Made by a program: the position numbers and the translations under genes
From: DATFVJ01 sp963851085
GTDB lineage: Bacteria; Actinomycetota; Actinomycetes; Streptosporangiales; Streptosporangiaceae
NCBI GenBank assembly: GCA_963851085.1
Contig: CAWKNX010000017.1
Coordinates: 1-64,000, forward strand
Direction of reading: 5' to 3'
Length of the DNA stretch: 64,000 nucleotides
Shown: piece by piece, positions 18,029 through 26,237 of the stretch
Layout: each line of letters starts with the position of its first letter
How positions within the stretch are numbered: position 1 is the first letter of the stretch
Notes under the pieces: model-generated
What the model saw: the letters and a program-made list of their open reading frames with translations, nothing else
Databases searched by the model: none
Told to the model about the DNA's origin: nothing

Positions 18029-18727
18029 ATGAGTGTGCAGGCTGGTGTGCACGGCGGCACGGCTGACCAGCGCCGTGAGCAGATGCTCCGCGCGGCGCTC
18101 GACGTGATCGTGGAGCGCGGTTTCGCTGAGACCAGGATCGCCGACGTCGCGGAACGCGCGGGGACCAGCCCTGCGCTTGTGATCTATTACTTCAAGACCA
18201 AGGACCAGTTGCTGACCGAGGCCATCCGGTACTCGGAGGACAGCTGGTACGCCGAGGGCCAGCGGCGGATGGCCGCGATCGGGGCGGCGTCGGGCAAGCT
18301 CGAGGAGATCATCGCCATGAGCTGCCTGCCGGAAGCCGATACGGAGGCGGCCGGATCGTGGGTGCTCTGGCTGGACTTCTGGGCACAGGCGGCACGGCAC
18401 CCCGAAGTCGCGGGCGTACGGCAGAAGGCCGACGAACGGTGGCGGGAGACGATCCAGTCGATCGTGCTCGCCGGCCAGGATGCGGGCGAGTTCCACGCGG
18501 TGAACGCACCGGACTTCGCGGTCTGCCTGTCCGCGCTGCTCGACGGGTTCGCGATCCAGATCGCGCTCGTGGATCCCGCGGTGGACGCGCGGCGGGCCTT
18601 CGATCTGAGCATGCGTTTTGCCGCGCAGCAGCTGGGTTTCGAGTGGACCGGGTCGCGGCGCGGCCTCGTGGCGCGCGGCCCCAGGTCCGGGCACCCCGCC
18701 GCCCACCGCGGCGCCGGTGCCGGGTAG
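18029..18727 (+). CDS. TetR-family repressor (BetI-like), candidate regulon master
   Basis: A 232-aa regulator. The HTH is at residues about 20–60 (FAETRIADVAERAGTSPALVIYYF), followed by the usual KTKDQLLTEAI helix. The ligand domain resembles the BetI-type C-terminal family (LWLDFWAQAARHPEVAGVRQ). The ATG at 18029 starts just before the conserved part, while upstream starts fall in repeats. It lies amid five operons that share GACTGAANNTTCAGTC, a site with the TGAA..TTCA core expected for this family. Repressor of those operons is my inference. The ABC ATPase gene follows 48 bases downstream on the same strand. Confidence 0.85.
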   Translation: MSVQAGVHGGTADQRREQMLRAALDVIVERGFAETRIADVAERAGTSPALVIYYFKTKDQLLTEAIRYSEDSWYAEGQRRMAAIGAASGKLEEIIAMSCLPEADTEAAGSWVLWLDFWAQAARHPEVAGVRQKADERWRETIQSIVLAGQDAGEFHAVNAPDFAVCLSALLDGFAIQIALVDPAVDARRAFDLSMRFAAQQLGFEWTGSRRGLVARGPRSGHPAAHRGAGAG

Positions 18728-18775
18728 TGACCGAACAGGCCCGCGCCGGCGCGGGTAAGCAGGGGAGGTGGCCAG

Positions 18776-19897
18776 GTGCCCGGTGGACACATCGAGCTGG
18801 TCTCGCTGACCAAGCGGTTCACCGAAGTCGCCGTCGACGGCATCGACCTGACCATCGCGGGCGGTGAGTTCTTCTCCCTGCTCGGGCCGTCCGGCTGTGG
18901 CAAGACGACCACGCTCCGGCTGATCGCGGGACTTGAGCAGCCAACTGCTGGGCAGATCTTGCTTGACGGCGCCGACGTGTCGAACGTGCCTGCGCACAAG
19001 CGCAACGTGAACACCGTGTTCCAGAGCTATGCCCTGTTCCCCTTCCTGTCTGTGTTCGACAATGTCGCGTTCGGCCTGCGCAATCACCGGCTGAAGAAAC
19101 AGGAGATCGCGGACCGCGTCTACCAGGCGCTCGACCTGGTCCAACTGCGGGCCTTCGAGAAGCGGCGGCCGAAACAGCTGTCCGGGGGCCAGCAGCAGCG
19201 GGTGGCGCTCGCCCGGGCCCTCGTGCTCAACCCGGCTGTGCTGCTGCTCGACGAGCCACTCGGCGCGCTCGATGCCCAGCTCCGCAGATCACTCAAGGTC
19301 GAGCTGAAGGCGCTGCAGGAACGGGTCGGCATCACTTTCCTCTACGTCACCCACGACCAGGAGGAAGCGCTGACCATGTCCGACAGGCTCGCAGTCATGC
19401 GGGACGGCCGGATCGTCCAGATCGGAACCCCGCACGAGGTCTACCAGGAACCCGCGGACACCTACGTGGCGGACTTCCTCGGTGTCTCCAACCTGATGGA
19501 GGTCGACGTTGCCGAGCGCGGGCCCGGCCAGGGCTGTCACGTCAAGCTCGGCGAGTTCGACCTCGCGGTGGAGCACGCCGGTGCCGCGATGACGGACCAC
19601 GCGCACGCGGTCATCCGCCCCGAGCGAGTGCGCATCGAGCCGTTCGGCTCCGGGGGCCCCAACCGGGTGGCCGCGATGGTGGAGCGGCTGGTGTTCCTCG
19701 GGTCGGCGACCCAGGTCATCCTGCGGCTCGCGCCAGGGGCGCAGCTACAGGCCCTCGTGCAGAACGACGGCGGGCTTGGCGAGCTCACGCAGGGAACCCC
19801 CGTCCACGTATTTCTCGCCCCGGACGCGCTGCGCCTCCTTGGCGGGTCGGTGGATCAGGCGCCGGCTCCGCAGGAGCGCCCGCTCGCGGTCAGCTGA
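18776..19897 (+). CDS. Polyamine-type ABC transporter ATP-binding protein
   Basis: A 373-aa PotA-like ATPase. Walker A GPSGCGKTT, Q-loop FQSYALFP, signature LSGGQQQR, Walker B LLLLDEP and the switch His in YVTHDQEEA are all present. A C-terminal TOBE domain contains HAVIRPERVRIEP. The GTG at 18776 follows AGGGGAGGTGG. It would power the permeases encoded on the opposite strand at 20986–22870. It is 48 bases after the TetR gene and probably cotranscribed with it. Confidence 0.9.
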   Translation: MPGGHIELVSLTKRFTEVAVDGIDLTIAGGEFFSLLGPSGCGKTTTLRLIAGLEQPTAGQILLDGADVSNVPAHKRNVNTVFQSYALFPFLSVFDNVAFGLRNHRLKKQEIADRVYQALDLVQLRAFEKRRPKQLSGGQQQRVALARALVLNPAVLLLDEPLGALDAQLRRSLKVELKALQERVGITFLYVTHDQEEALTMSDRLAVMRDGRIVQIGTPHEVYQEPADTYVADFLGVSNLMEVDVAERGPGQGCHVKLGEFDLAVEHAGAAMTDHAHAVIRPERVRIEPFGSGGPNRVAAMVERLVFLGSATQVILRLAPGAQLQALVQNDGGLGELTQGTPVHVFLAPDALRLLGGSVDQAPAPQERPLAVS

Positions 19898-19904
19898 ACG
19901 GCAG

Positions 19905-19924
19905 CCCGGCCGGCGAAGGCCGGG
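19905..19924 (+). terminator. GC-rich stem-loop after the ABC ATPase gene
   Basis: CCCGGCC (19905–19911) pairs with GGCCGGG (19918–19924) over a 6-base loop, starting 8 bases after the stop codon. Further GC hairpins follow. Confidence 0.4.
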
Positions 19925-20052
19925 ACTGCCCGGCGGACCCGCCGGACCGCGGACCGCCGGACCCGGCGGGAGTACGGCGAGCACACGGGGGTACCTTGCG
20001 AAGGCTGGCCGGTGCGATCCGGCCCCATCCCGCGACACCTGGAGTTGCTGAC

Positions 20053-20976
20053 ATGCTCGGTTATGTGACCGACCCGGCCGCGCCGGCTGGGATCATCAGG
20101 CGCGAACTGCCCGAGCCGCATCCTGGCGAGCACGATGTGGTCGTGGAGGTGGCGGCGTACTCGGTCAACCGTGGTGAGCTTGCTCTGATCGAGGCGCGGC
20201 CGGATGCCTGGGCGCCGGGACAGGACGTCGCGGGTGTGATCGCCGCGGCCGCGGCGGATGGGACGGGACCCGCCGTCGGCACCCGCGTGGTGGGTATCGC
20301 CGACCAGGGCGGGTGGAGTGAACGGGTGGCCATACCCTCACATCGCGCCGCCGCCCTGCCAGACTCCGTCTCGTTCACGGAGGCTGCCCCGCTGCCCGTG
20401 GCCGGCCTGACGGCTCTGCGCGCCCTGCGGACAGGTGGCCCGCTGCTCGGCAGCCGCGTGCTGGTAACTGGCGCGAGCGGCGGCGTGGGAACGTTCGCGG
20501 TTCAGCTCGCGCGTATCGCGGGCGCCGTGGTGACCGCACAGGTCAGCGGGCCGGCCCGGAGCGCCGCGGTGAGCGCGCTCGGCGCTAGCGAGGTGATCAC
20601 AGAGATCGGGGCCGAGGCCGGCCCGTTCCAGCTGGTCCTCGACGGCGTCGGCGGTCAGGTGCTGACCGCGGCAGTGCGGCGCCTGGCGCGCGGAGGAGTC
20701 GTTACCGCCTACGGTGTCGCCAGTGGCCAGCGCAGCGACGTCGCGTTCTACGACTTCGCACCAGGCGCGCCAGGTGCGCGCCTGGAGGGTTTCTTCGTCT
20801 ACAGCACAGGCGAGGAAACCTTCGGCCGGGACCTCGGGACGCTGGCGCTTCTTGTCGCGGAGGGCAAGCTGGTGCCGCAGATCGGTGCCCCACGCAATTG
20901 GAGCGCCACACCAGAGGCCGTGGCGGGCCTGCGCCGCCGCGAGGTCACCGGCAAAGCCGTCCTGGTGAGAAACTGA
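20053..20976 (+). CDS. Zinc-independent quinone-oxidoreductase-type MDR protein
   Basis: A 307-aa medium-chain dehydrogenase/reductase of the NADPH:quinone oxidoreductase type. The GroES-like N-domain (AYSVNRGELALIEARPDAW) is followed by the Rossmann motif VTGASGGVGTFAVQLARIAG. Cys/His zinc ligands are absent. It ends in GKAVLVRN, typical of the family. The ATG at 20053 has GGAG 9 bases upstream and is better than the earlier in-frame starts. It has no regulon operator, and its link to the surrounding transport genes is uncertain. Confidence 0.85.
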   Translation: MLGYVTDPAAPAGIIRRELPEPHPGEHDVVVEVAAYSVNRGELALIEARPDAWAPGQDVAGVIAAAAADGTGPAVGTRVVGIADQGGWSERVAIPSHRAAALPDSVSFTEAAPLPVAGLTALRALRTGGPLLGSRVLVTGASGGVGTFAVQLARIAGAVVTAQVSGPARSAAVSALGASEVITEIGAEAGPFQLVLDGVGGQVLTAAVRRLARGGVVTAYGVASGQRSDVAFYDFAPGAPGARLEGFFVYSTGEETFGRDLGTLALLVAEGKLVPQIGAPRNWSATPEAVAGLRRREVTGKAVLVRN

Positions 20977-20985
20977 TCCCTGCCG

Positions 20986-21936
20986 TCACATTCCGGCGAT
21001 GGTCGTGAGCACATCGCGTCCTTCGACACGCTCGCCACGAGTCATCCAGCGGTAGCCGAGGAAACCGGCCGTCGCCACGATGAACGAGATCAGCAGCATG
21101 ATCGTGGCGAGCGCGTTGAGTGCGGGGCCGCCATTTCCGCCGTGCGTGCTGGAGTAGATGATCACGGACATCGGCTGGGTCCCTGCCGTCGAGGACAGCA
21201 GGTCCACGATGACGAAGTCGTCGATCACCCCGGAGAAGACGAGCACCGCGCTCGCGAAGATCGCCGGGGTCAGCATCGGCAGCATCACCCGCCGCATCGT
21301 CGCGAGCCGGCTGGTGCCGAGATCGGCGGCCGCCTCCTCGTATTGCCGTCCGATCGTCACCATACGGGCACGGACGATGATCGCGGGCCAGCTCACATTC
21401 CAGGTGATGAGCCCCAGGAGTTCGGCGAGCGTGCCGAGGTGCACGGCGGTGAACAGCGAGTTGAACACGAAGAACATCGCAACGCCGAAGATCAGCTCGG
21501 GAATGACGAAGGAGAAGATCATTACGAAGTTGAACGTCGACGCCGTCGGCCCGCGCCACCGGTCTACCCCGATCGCGAAGGCGACACCGAGCGGCACCGC
21601 GATGAGCGTGGTCAGAGCCGACAACCGCAGCGTCTGGATCACCGCGCTGTGCAGCGTGGGGTCGTGCAGGACCGAATGCAGCGGGTCGGTGACATACCAC
21701 TGAAGCGAAAAACCCTGCCAGACGCTCTGCGACTTGCCGTTGTTGAACGAGAAGAGGACGGCGAGCCCGATGGGCAGCAGTGACCACGCGAGGTAGAGCC
21801 AGGTGAACCCTTCGAGGAACCACGGATGACGCCACGGATCGCGCCGCCACGCCGGCAGCCAGCGCGGACGGGCGCGTACCGCCGCTGGTGGTGGCTCCGG
21901 CGCGGACGTGGTAGCGGGGGCAGGGGTCCCTGTCAT
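20986..21936 (-). CDS. Polyamine-type ABC transporter permease (PotC-like)
   Basis: A 316-aa inner-membrane permease with about six transmembrane segments and the EAA loop EEAAADLGTSRLATMRRVMLP that docks the ATPase. A Pro/Ala-rich cytoplasmic N-terminus precedes the first membrane segment. The ATG at 21936 overlaps the restored stop of the PotB-like gene (ATGA), so the two are coupled. Confidence 0.88.
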   Translation of the reverse strand: MTGTPAPATTSAPEPPPAAVRARPRWLPAWRRDPWRHPWFLEGFTWLYLAWSLLPIGLAVLFSFNNGKSQSVWQGFSLQWYVTDPLHSVLHDPTLHSAVIQTLRLSALTTLIAVPLGVAFAIGVDRWRGPTASTFNFVMIFSFVIPELIFGVAMFFVFNSLFTAVHLGTLAELLGLITWNVSWPAIIVRARMVTIGRQYEEAAADLGTSRLATMRRVMLPMLTPAIFASAVLVFSGVIDDFVIVDLLSSTAGTQPMSVIIYSSTHGGNGGPALNALATIMLLISFIVATAGFLGYRWMTRGERVEGRDVLTTIAGM

Positions 21937-22870
21937 GCCGCGGCCTCTCGTGACGAGCGGTTCGTCGCGATCACGTAGTAGATCATCGGGACGAGCAGGA
22001 CCAGCAGGAAGAGCGCAGGGACAGGGCCGCGCCCTGTTCCTGCAGCCCGGGCGTCTGCAGCTGGCCGTCGATCACGTTGCCGAGCATCGAGGTGCTCGCC
22101 GCCCCGGAGAGCATCTGATTCGTGTGAAAGTCGCCGAGCATCGGCAGCACGGTGATCAGCAACCCGGTCAGGATGGGCTGCCGGCTGAGCGGCAGGGTGA
22201 CCCTGACGAAGGTCCGCCAGCGGCTCAGCCCGAGATCACGCCCGGCCTCGATCAGCGAGGGGTCGATGCGGTCGAGGCCCGCGTACAGCACCATGATCAT
22301 ATACGGGACGTAGCCATAGGCCAGGCCGAATATCACGGTGACCGCCCGGCCGCCCAGCCAGTCGACCGGCCTGGCGGTGATGTGCATCGAGGTCAGCGCG
22401 CGGTTGAGGTAACCGTTGGTCTGCAGCAGGTCGATCCAGGCGAGCATGCGCATCATGTAGCTGATCCAGAACGGCGCGATCAGCAGGACAAGGAAGAGTC
22501 CCTTGCGGCGGCCGGCGAAGCGGGCCACGAAGTAGGCGGCCGGATAGCCGATCAGCAGGCTCAGCAGGCAGGCCGCCGCGACATAGACGATCGTCCGCAC
22601 GATGACCGGGCCCGCGAACGCGCCCGCGCCGACGATATCGCTGGCCACCTGATGGAAGCTCGCCGTGTTCCACTGCAACGGGTTCCAGGTCGCCACGGGT
22701 GTTTCGAGCACCAGGTTCAGCCGACCGGCGGCGATCGCGAGCACCGCGTAGAACGGCACGATGAACAGCAATACCAGCCAGATCATCGCGGGCGCCGCGA
22801 GCGAGGCCCACAGCAGCCGGTGTGGCTGGCCTGGCCTATCCCGCCGGGACAGCCGTGCGCGTACCGACAT
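21933..22870 (-). CDS. Polyamine-type ABC transporter permease (PotB-like), frameshifted near the end
   Basis: An inner-membrane permease with six hydrophobic segments and the EAA loop EAGRDLGLSRWRTFVRVTLP. The frame from 22870 is normal to QEQGAALSL and then turns into CWSCSSR with a stop at 21983. One base over, the sequence continues as LFLLVLLVPMIYYVIATNRS and stops exactly in the ATGA that starts the next permease. A missing G near 22014 explains this. With the shift the last membrane segment is lost, so either the read is wrong or transport is impaired. Confidence 0.82.
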
Positions 22871-22879
22871 CCCCGGCGC

Positions 22880-24148
22880 CTACACCCCGTTGCTGACCGC
22901 GAGCCAGGCCTGGTTCCACAGCGCGTCCGTCGCGGCGGGCAGTTGCAGCTCGCTGACCCCCCGTCCGAAGTACGAGGGCAGCACCGCCGTGGACATCAGG
23001 TTCGGGGGAAGCAGGCCCTCCTTCACCAGGCGTTTCGGCGTGACCGCGGTGAGCGGCTGCATGTAGCCGTTGAAGCTGATGTTCTCGAGGACGTTCGGCA
23101 GGTCAAGCATGTAGTTGAGGAAGAGGTGGGCCAGGACGGGGTTACCTGCCGTTTTCGGGATGACCATGGTGTCGTTCGCGACCGGCCCCTTGCCGTCGGC
23201 GGGGAACCAGTAGCCGAGGACATCGACGGATACCCCTTTCGGCAGGTAGGAGGGCGCCCCGGCGATGTCCCCCGACCAGGCGTGATGGATCCAGATCTGG
23301 CCGCTGGGGACGTTCGAGTAGTCGTTGTTGTCGATGTGCACGTTGACCAGCTTGGAGAGGTCGAGAAGATTCTGCCTGGCCAGAGCGATCTGCTTGGGAT
23401 CGGACGTGTTCAGGTCGTAGATCCCGCTCTTCATCAGCCCGAGGCTGATGCTCTCGCGGTAGTCGTCCAGGATCGCGACCCTGCCGCGGTACTTCGCCTG
23501 CCAGGGCATGGCATAGCCGTTCGGCATGGCGTAGGGGTTCTCCGGCACCTTGTCCTTGCGCCAGGCGATGCCGGTTGTGTAGATCGTGTACGGCACCGTG
23601 TACTTCCAGTTGCCGTCGTAGAACGGGCTGGTGAAGTCCGGCCACGCCTGCGAGATGTTCGGGAGATAGCTGTGGTTGAGCGGCTGGATCTGCTTGGTCT
23701 GGATCAGCGGGCCGAGCACGTCGACGGTCGGGAAGAACACGTCGACGTTCAGCTGCCCGGTGCGCAGCTTGGCGAGCGCCTCGTTCATGGTGTTGAACGT
23801 GGTCAGCTGGACCTTGCAGCCGTATTTCTTGGCAAAGTCCTTGAGGCACTGATCGTTGATGTAGGCAACCCAGTTGTACAACTGGAGCGTCGCGCCGCGC
23901 TCCGGGGCCAGGTTACCGGCGATGGGCTTGTTGCCCGAGTAGATGGGCCAGCTCACCGGCGTGCTCGGGCGCGGCAGTGCCGGCCCGGCGAAGGAGTTCG
24001 CCGGCCCGCTCGAGCCGCACGCCTCCAGCAGCGGGCCGAGGCCTCCGGCGAGGAGCCCGGCGCCAGCGGCCCGGGTCAGGAAGCCGCGCCTGGACACTCC
24101 GCGGCGCGGCGGCGTGCCATCAGCCGACCAGCCCTCTCGCGGGTGCAT
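22880..24148 (-). CDS. Polyamine-type substrate-binding lipoprotein
   Basis: A 422-aa PotD-like binding protein. It starts with a twin-arginine signal (SRRGFLTRAAGAGLLAGG) and a lipobox-like LEAC at about residue 44. It should therefore be exported folded and anchored outside the membrane. The mature part has the PotD-type opening LQLYNWVAYIN and a C-terminal lobe with YWFPADGKGPVANDTMVIPK. The ATG at 24148 follows a perfect GGAGGTGA. The PotB-like gene follows 9 bases later. The operator at 24211–24230 controls the operon, by inference. The ligand is probably a polyamine or similar cationic amine. Confidence 0.88.
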   Translation of the reverse strand: MHPREGWSADGTPPRRGVSRRGFLTRAAGAGLLAGGLGPLLEACGSSGPANSFAGPALPRPSTPVSWPIYSGNKPIAGNLAPERGATLQLYNWVAYINDQCLKDFAKKYGCKVQLTTFNTMNEALAKLRTGQLNVDVFFPTVDVLGPLIQTKQIQPLNHSYLPNISQAWPDFTSPFYDGNWKYTVPYTIYTTGIAWRKDKVPENPYAMPNGYAMPWQAKYRGRVAILDDYRESISLGLMKSGIYDLNTSDPKQIALARQNLLDLSKLVNVHIDNNDYSNVPSGQIWIHHAWSGDIAGAPSYLPKGVSVDVLGYWFPADGKGPVANDTMVIPKTAGNPVLAHLFLNYMLDLPNVLENISFNGYMQPLTAVTPKRLVKEGLLPPNLMSTAVLPSYFGRGVSELQLPAATDALWNQAWLAVSNGV

Positions 24149-24210
24149 CGTCGGTCACCTCCGGTCTGGGCGGCCGTCCTTCGTTCGCGGACGGCCCGGG
24201 TGGCCTGGTT

Positions 24211-24230
24211 TGACTGAACAGTCCGTCAAC
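24211..24230. promoter_or_regulatory. TetR-type operator 4 (binding-protein/permease operon)
   Basis: On the minus strand TTGACGGACTGTTCAGTCAA matches the shared palindrome with one arm altered. It lies about 65 bases upstream of the binding-protein start. Confidence 0.7.
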
Positions 24231-24447
24231 CAGACCTACTACTGTCAGTTATATGGGCGCAAGGCGTTCAAGGTAACAAACTCCCCACGGCTGCGCAGAT
24301 CACGACCCGGTCATCAGCTGTAAACCCTGATCCCGAACGGCTGCGCGGCGATCGCCAGCATGGCAGGCACCCCCACCGCTTGGGTCCGTCTGTGCCTGGC
24401 CCAGCGATGCCCCATGGGTGCAGCTCTGCTGGAGGGATTTGGTTGTC

Positions 24448-25827
24448 TCAATTGCCTACCGCCGCGGCGAAGGCGGCGAAGTTGCGCACGAAGCGGTCGA
24501 TATCAGCCTCGTCGTGCTGCACGGAGATGAGCCATTGCTCGATTTTGCCCCAGGGCGGCAGGAAGACCCCGCCATTGTGCTGGAACAGCCAATGCGCGTG
24601 GCAGTACCGGTCGTCGATGCCGAGAAAGCCGCGGTAATCGCGGATCTGGTGCGGCGCGAACACGACACAGCCCTTGGCACCCACCGAGACCACGTGCGCC
24701 CGCAGCCCGGCCTGGCTGATCGCCTGCTCGATGCCCGCTACGGCGCGCAGGCGGAGCGCCTCGATGCGGTCATAGGCCGCCGGGGTCGCGACATCGCACA
24801 GCATCGCCCTGGCCGCCGCCATGGCCATCGGATTGCCGTTGAACGTGCCGACCATCTCGTAGTCGCCCTCGGCGACGTGTGCCATTACGTCGGCGGTGCC
24901 GCCGACGGCAGCGACCGCGATTCCGCCACCGATCGCTTTCGCCAGGCACATAATGTCCGGCGTCACGCCTGTGATGCGTGCCGCGCCGCCAGGCCCGGCG
25001 GTGAGCCCGGTCTTGACCTCGTCGAATGTGAGCAGGGCTCCGTGGGCGTGCAGCAGGTCCTTGAGACCTGCCAGGTACCCGGGCTCCGGCAGGACGATGC
25101 CCGCGTTCATCATGATCGGCTCGATGATCATGCCGGCCACCTGACCGGCGTGCTCGCCGAGCCGGGCGGCGGCACTATCGAGGTCGTTGAAGCCCACCAC
25201 GAGGGTCAGGTCGCGAATCGCGCCAGGTATGCCGGTGCTCGCAGGTACCCGCGTCGGCCGATCGGCGGCACCGACCTCGTCCGCCTCGGGATTGACCGAC
25301 ACCTGCACCGAGTCGTGGTGGCCGTGGTAACACCCCTCCACTTTGATGATCAGATCCCGGCCCGTGATCGCACGCATGAGATGAACGGCGTCCATGGTGG
25401 CCTCGGTGCCCGAGTTGGCGAAGCGCCACAGCGGCAGGCCGAACCGGCGGGCCAGTTCCTCTGCCACTGCGATCGCGGTACGGGTCGGCTGCGCGAAATG
25501 CGTGCCGCGCGCGGCCTGACCGGCGACGGCCTCGACGATTGCCGGGTGCCCATGACCAGCGAGCCCGGCGCCGTAACCACCGTGCAGGTCAACATACTCG
25601 GTACCGTCGACATCCCAGATCCTGGATCCATCGCCGTGGCTCAGCCACACGGCCTGCGGGACAGTGATCTGCCAGCTCGACGTCACTCCACCCGCGAGCG
25701 AGTGCCGCGCCCGGTCGGCCAGGCGGGATGACTCCGGCTGACGTTCTACGAAGATCTTTTCCTGCTGCGCGATTATGTCGTCGATGTCAACCGGCAGTGC
25801 GGTTGGATGGGCCGCTTCGCTGGCCAC
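24448..25827 (-). CDS. Class-III aminotransferase (glutamate-1-semialdehyde aminomutase-like)
   Basis: A 459-aa PLP enzyme of the subgroup III fold. The phosphate-binding ANSGTEATMDAVHLMRA stretch, the LLTFDEVKTGLTAGPGG block with its PLP-contacting Asp, and the Schiff-base Lys in CLAKAIGGG are present. It differs from true HemL by the LTAGPGGAA insertion, and its genomic partners are transport and oxidation genes. A catabolic amine transaminase is therefore more likely than a tetrapyrrole enzyme. The GTG at 25827 follows GGAGGA. Operator 5 lies 19 bases upstream. Confidence 0.85.
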   Translation of the reverse strand: MASEAAHPTALPVDIDDIIAQQEKIFVERQPESSRLADRARHSLAGGVTSSWQITVPQAVWLSHGDGSRIWDVDGTEYVDLHGGYGAGLAGHGHPAIVEAVAGQAARGTHFAQPTRTAIAVAEELARRFGLPLWRFANSGTEATMDAVHLMRAITGRDLIIKVEGCYHGHHDSVQVSVNPEADEVGAADRPTRVPASTGIPGAIRDLTLVVGFNDLDSAAARLGEHAGQVAGMIIEPIMMNAGIVLPEPGYLAGLKDLLHAHGALLTFDEVKTGLTAGPGGAARITGVTPDIMCLAKAIGGGIAVAAVGGTADVMAHVAEGDYEMVGTFNGNPMAMAAARAMLCDVATPAAYDRIEALRLRAVAGIEQAISQAGLRAHVVSVGAKGCVVFAPHQIRDYRGFLGIDDRYCHAHWLFQHNGGVFLPPWGKIEQWLISVQHDEADIDRFVRNFAAFAAAVGN

Positions 25828-25845
25828 GAGCCACTCCTCCGCTGG

Positions 25846-25864
25846 TGACTGAATGTTCAGTCTA
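25846..25864. promoter_or_regulatory. TetR-type operator 5 (aminotransferase)
   Basis: TGACTGAATGTTCAGTCTA is identical over 19 bases to operator 3, with the perfect GACTGAA-N2-TTCAGTC core at 25847–25862. Confidence 0.75.
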
Positions 25865-25961
25865 AGATTCGCCGGCCTGGGCTGGCAAGGCGCGGTGGGG
25901 CAGCGCGGGTCGTTGCTACGCCGCGCAGGCCGGCCGTAATGCCACGCGTCCGTGTCACGCG

Positions 25962-26079
25962 CAGGCTTGTGCCGCGCGCAGGCTTGTGCCGCCCAGGCTT
26001 GTGCCGCGCGCAGGCTTGTGCCGCGCCAGGCTTGTGCCGCCCAGGCTTGTGTCAGGTCCGTGCCGCGCCCAGGCTTGTG
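25962..26079. repeat. Tandem CAGGCTTGTG repeats before the ABC-F gene
   Basis: CAGGCTTGTG occurs seven times, at 25962, 25979, 25994, 26011, 26027, 26042 and 26070. The spacing is 15–17 bases except for the last. Fillers are mostly CCGCGC or CCGCC. It sits in the 370-base leader between the aminotransferase and ABC-F genes, which otherwise holds only operator 5. Confidence 0.8.
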
Positions 26080-26237
26080 CCAGGTCGCAGGTGGGTGCCA
26101 GGCCGCGCGGCCGTTCAGGATCATTTGTTTTTAACGGCTACGCAGAGTGACACGCCGCTGCCATTCGCGTCCGGCCGAAATCTCAGATGCCAGAATCGTG
26201 GCTGGCGGGCACACTGGGCGACAGGGAGGTCGCCGCC

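Noticed and set aside
21908..24217. A 769-codon plus-strand frame over the transporter genes
   Set aside because: Antisense to the permease and binding-protein genes; His/Arg/Gly-rich with no recognisable domain.
24448..25827. HemL, the tetrapyrrole enzyme
   Set aside because: The fold matches, but the neighbours are transport and catabolic genes and the shared operator ties it to them. A catabolic aminotransferase is more likely.
25952..26134. A 60-codon leader peptide gene over the decamer repeats
   Set aside because: No ribosome-binding site; the frame is open only because the repeats lack stops.
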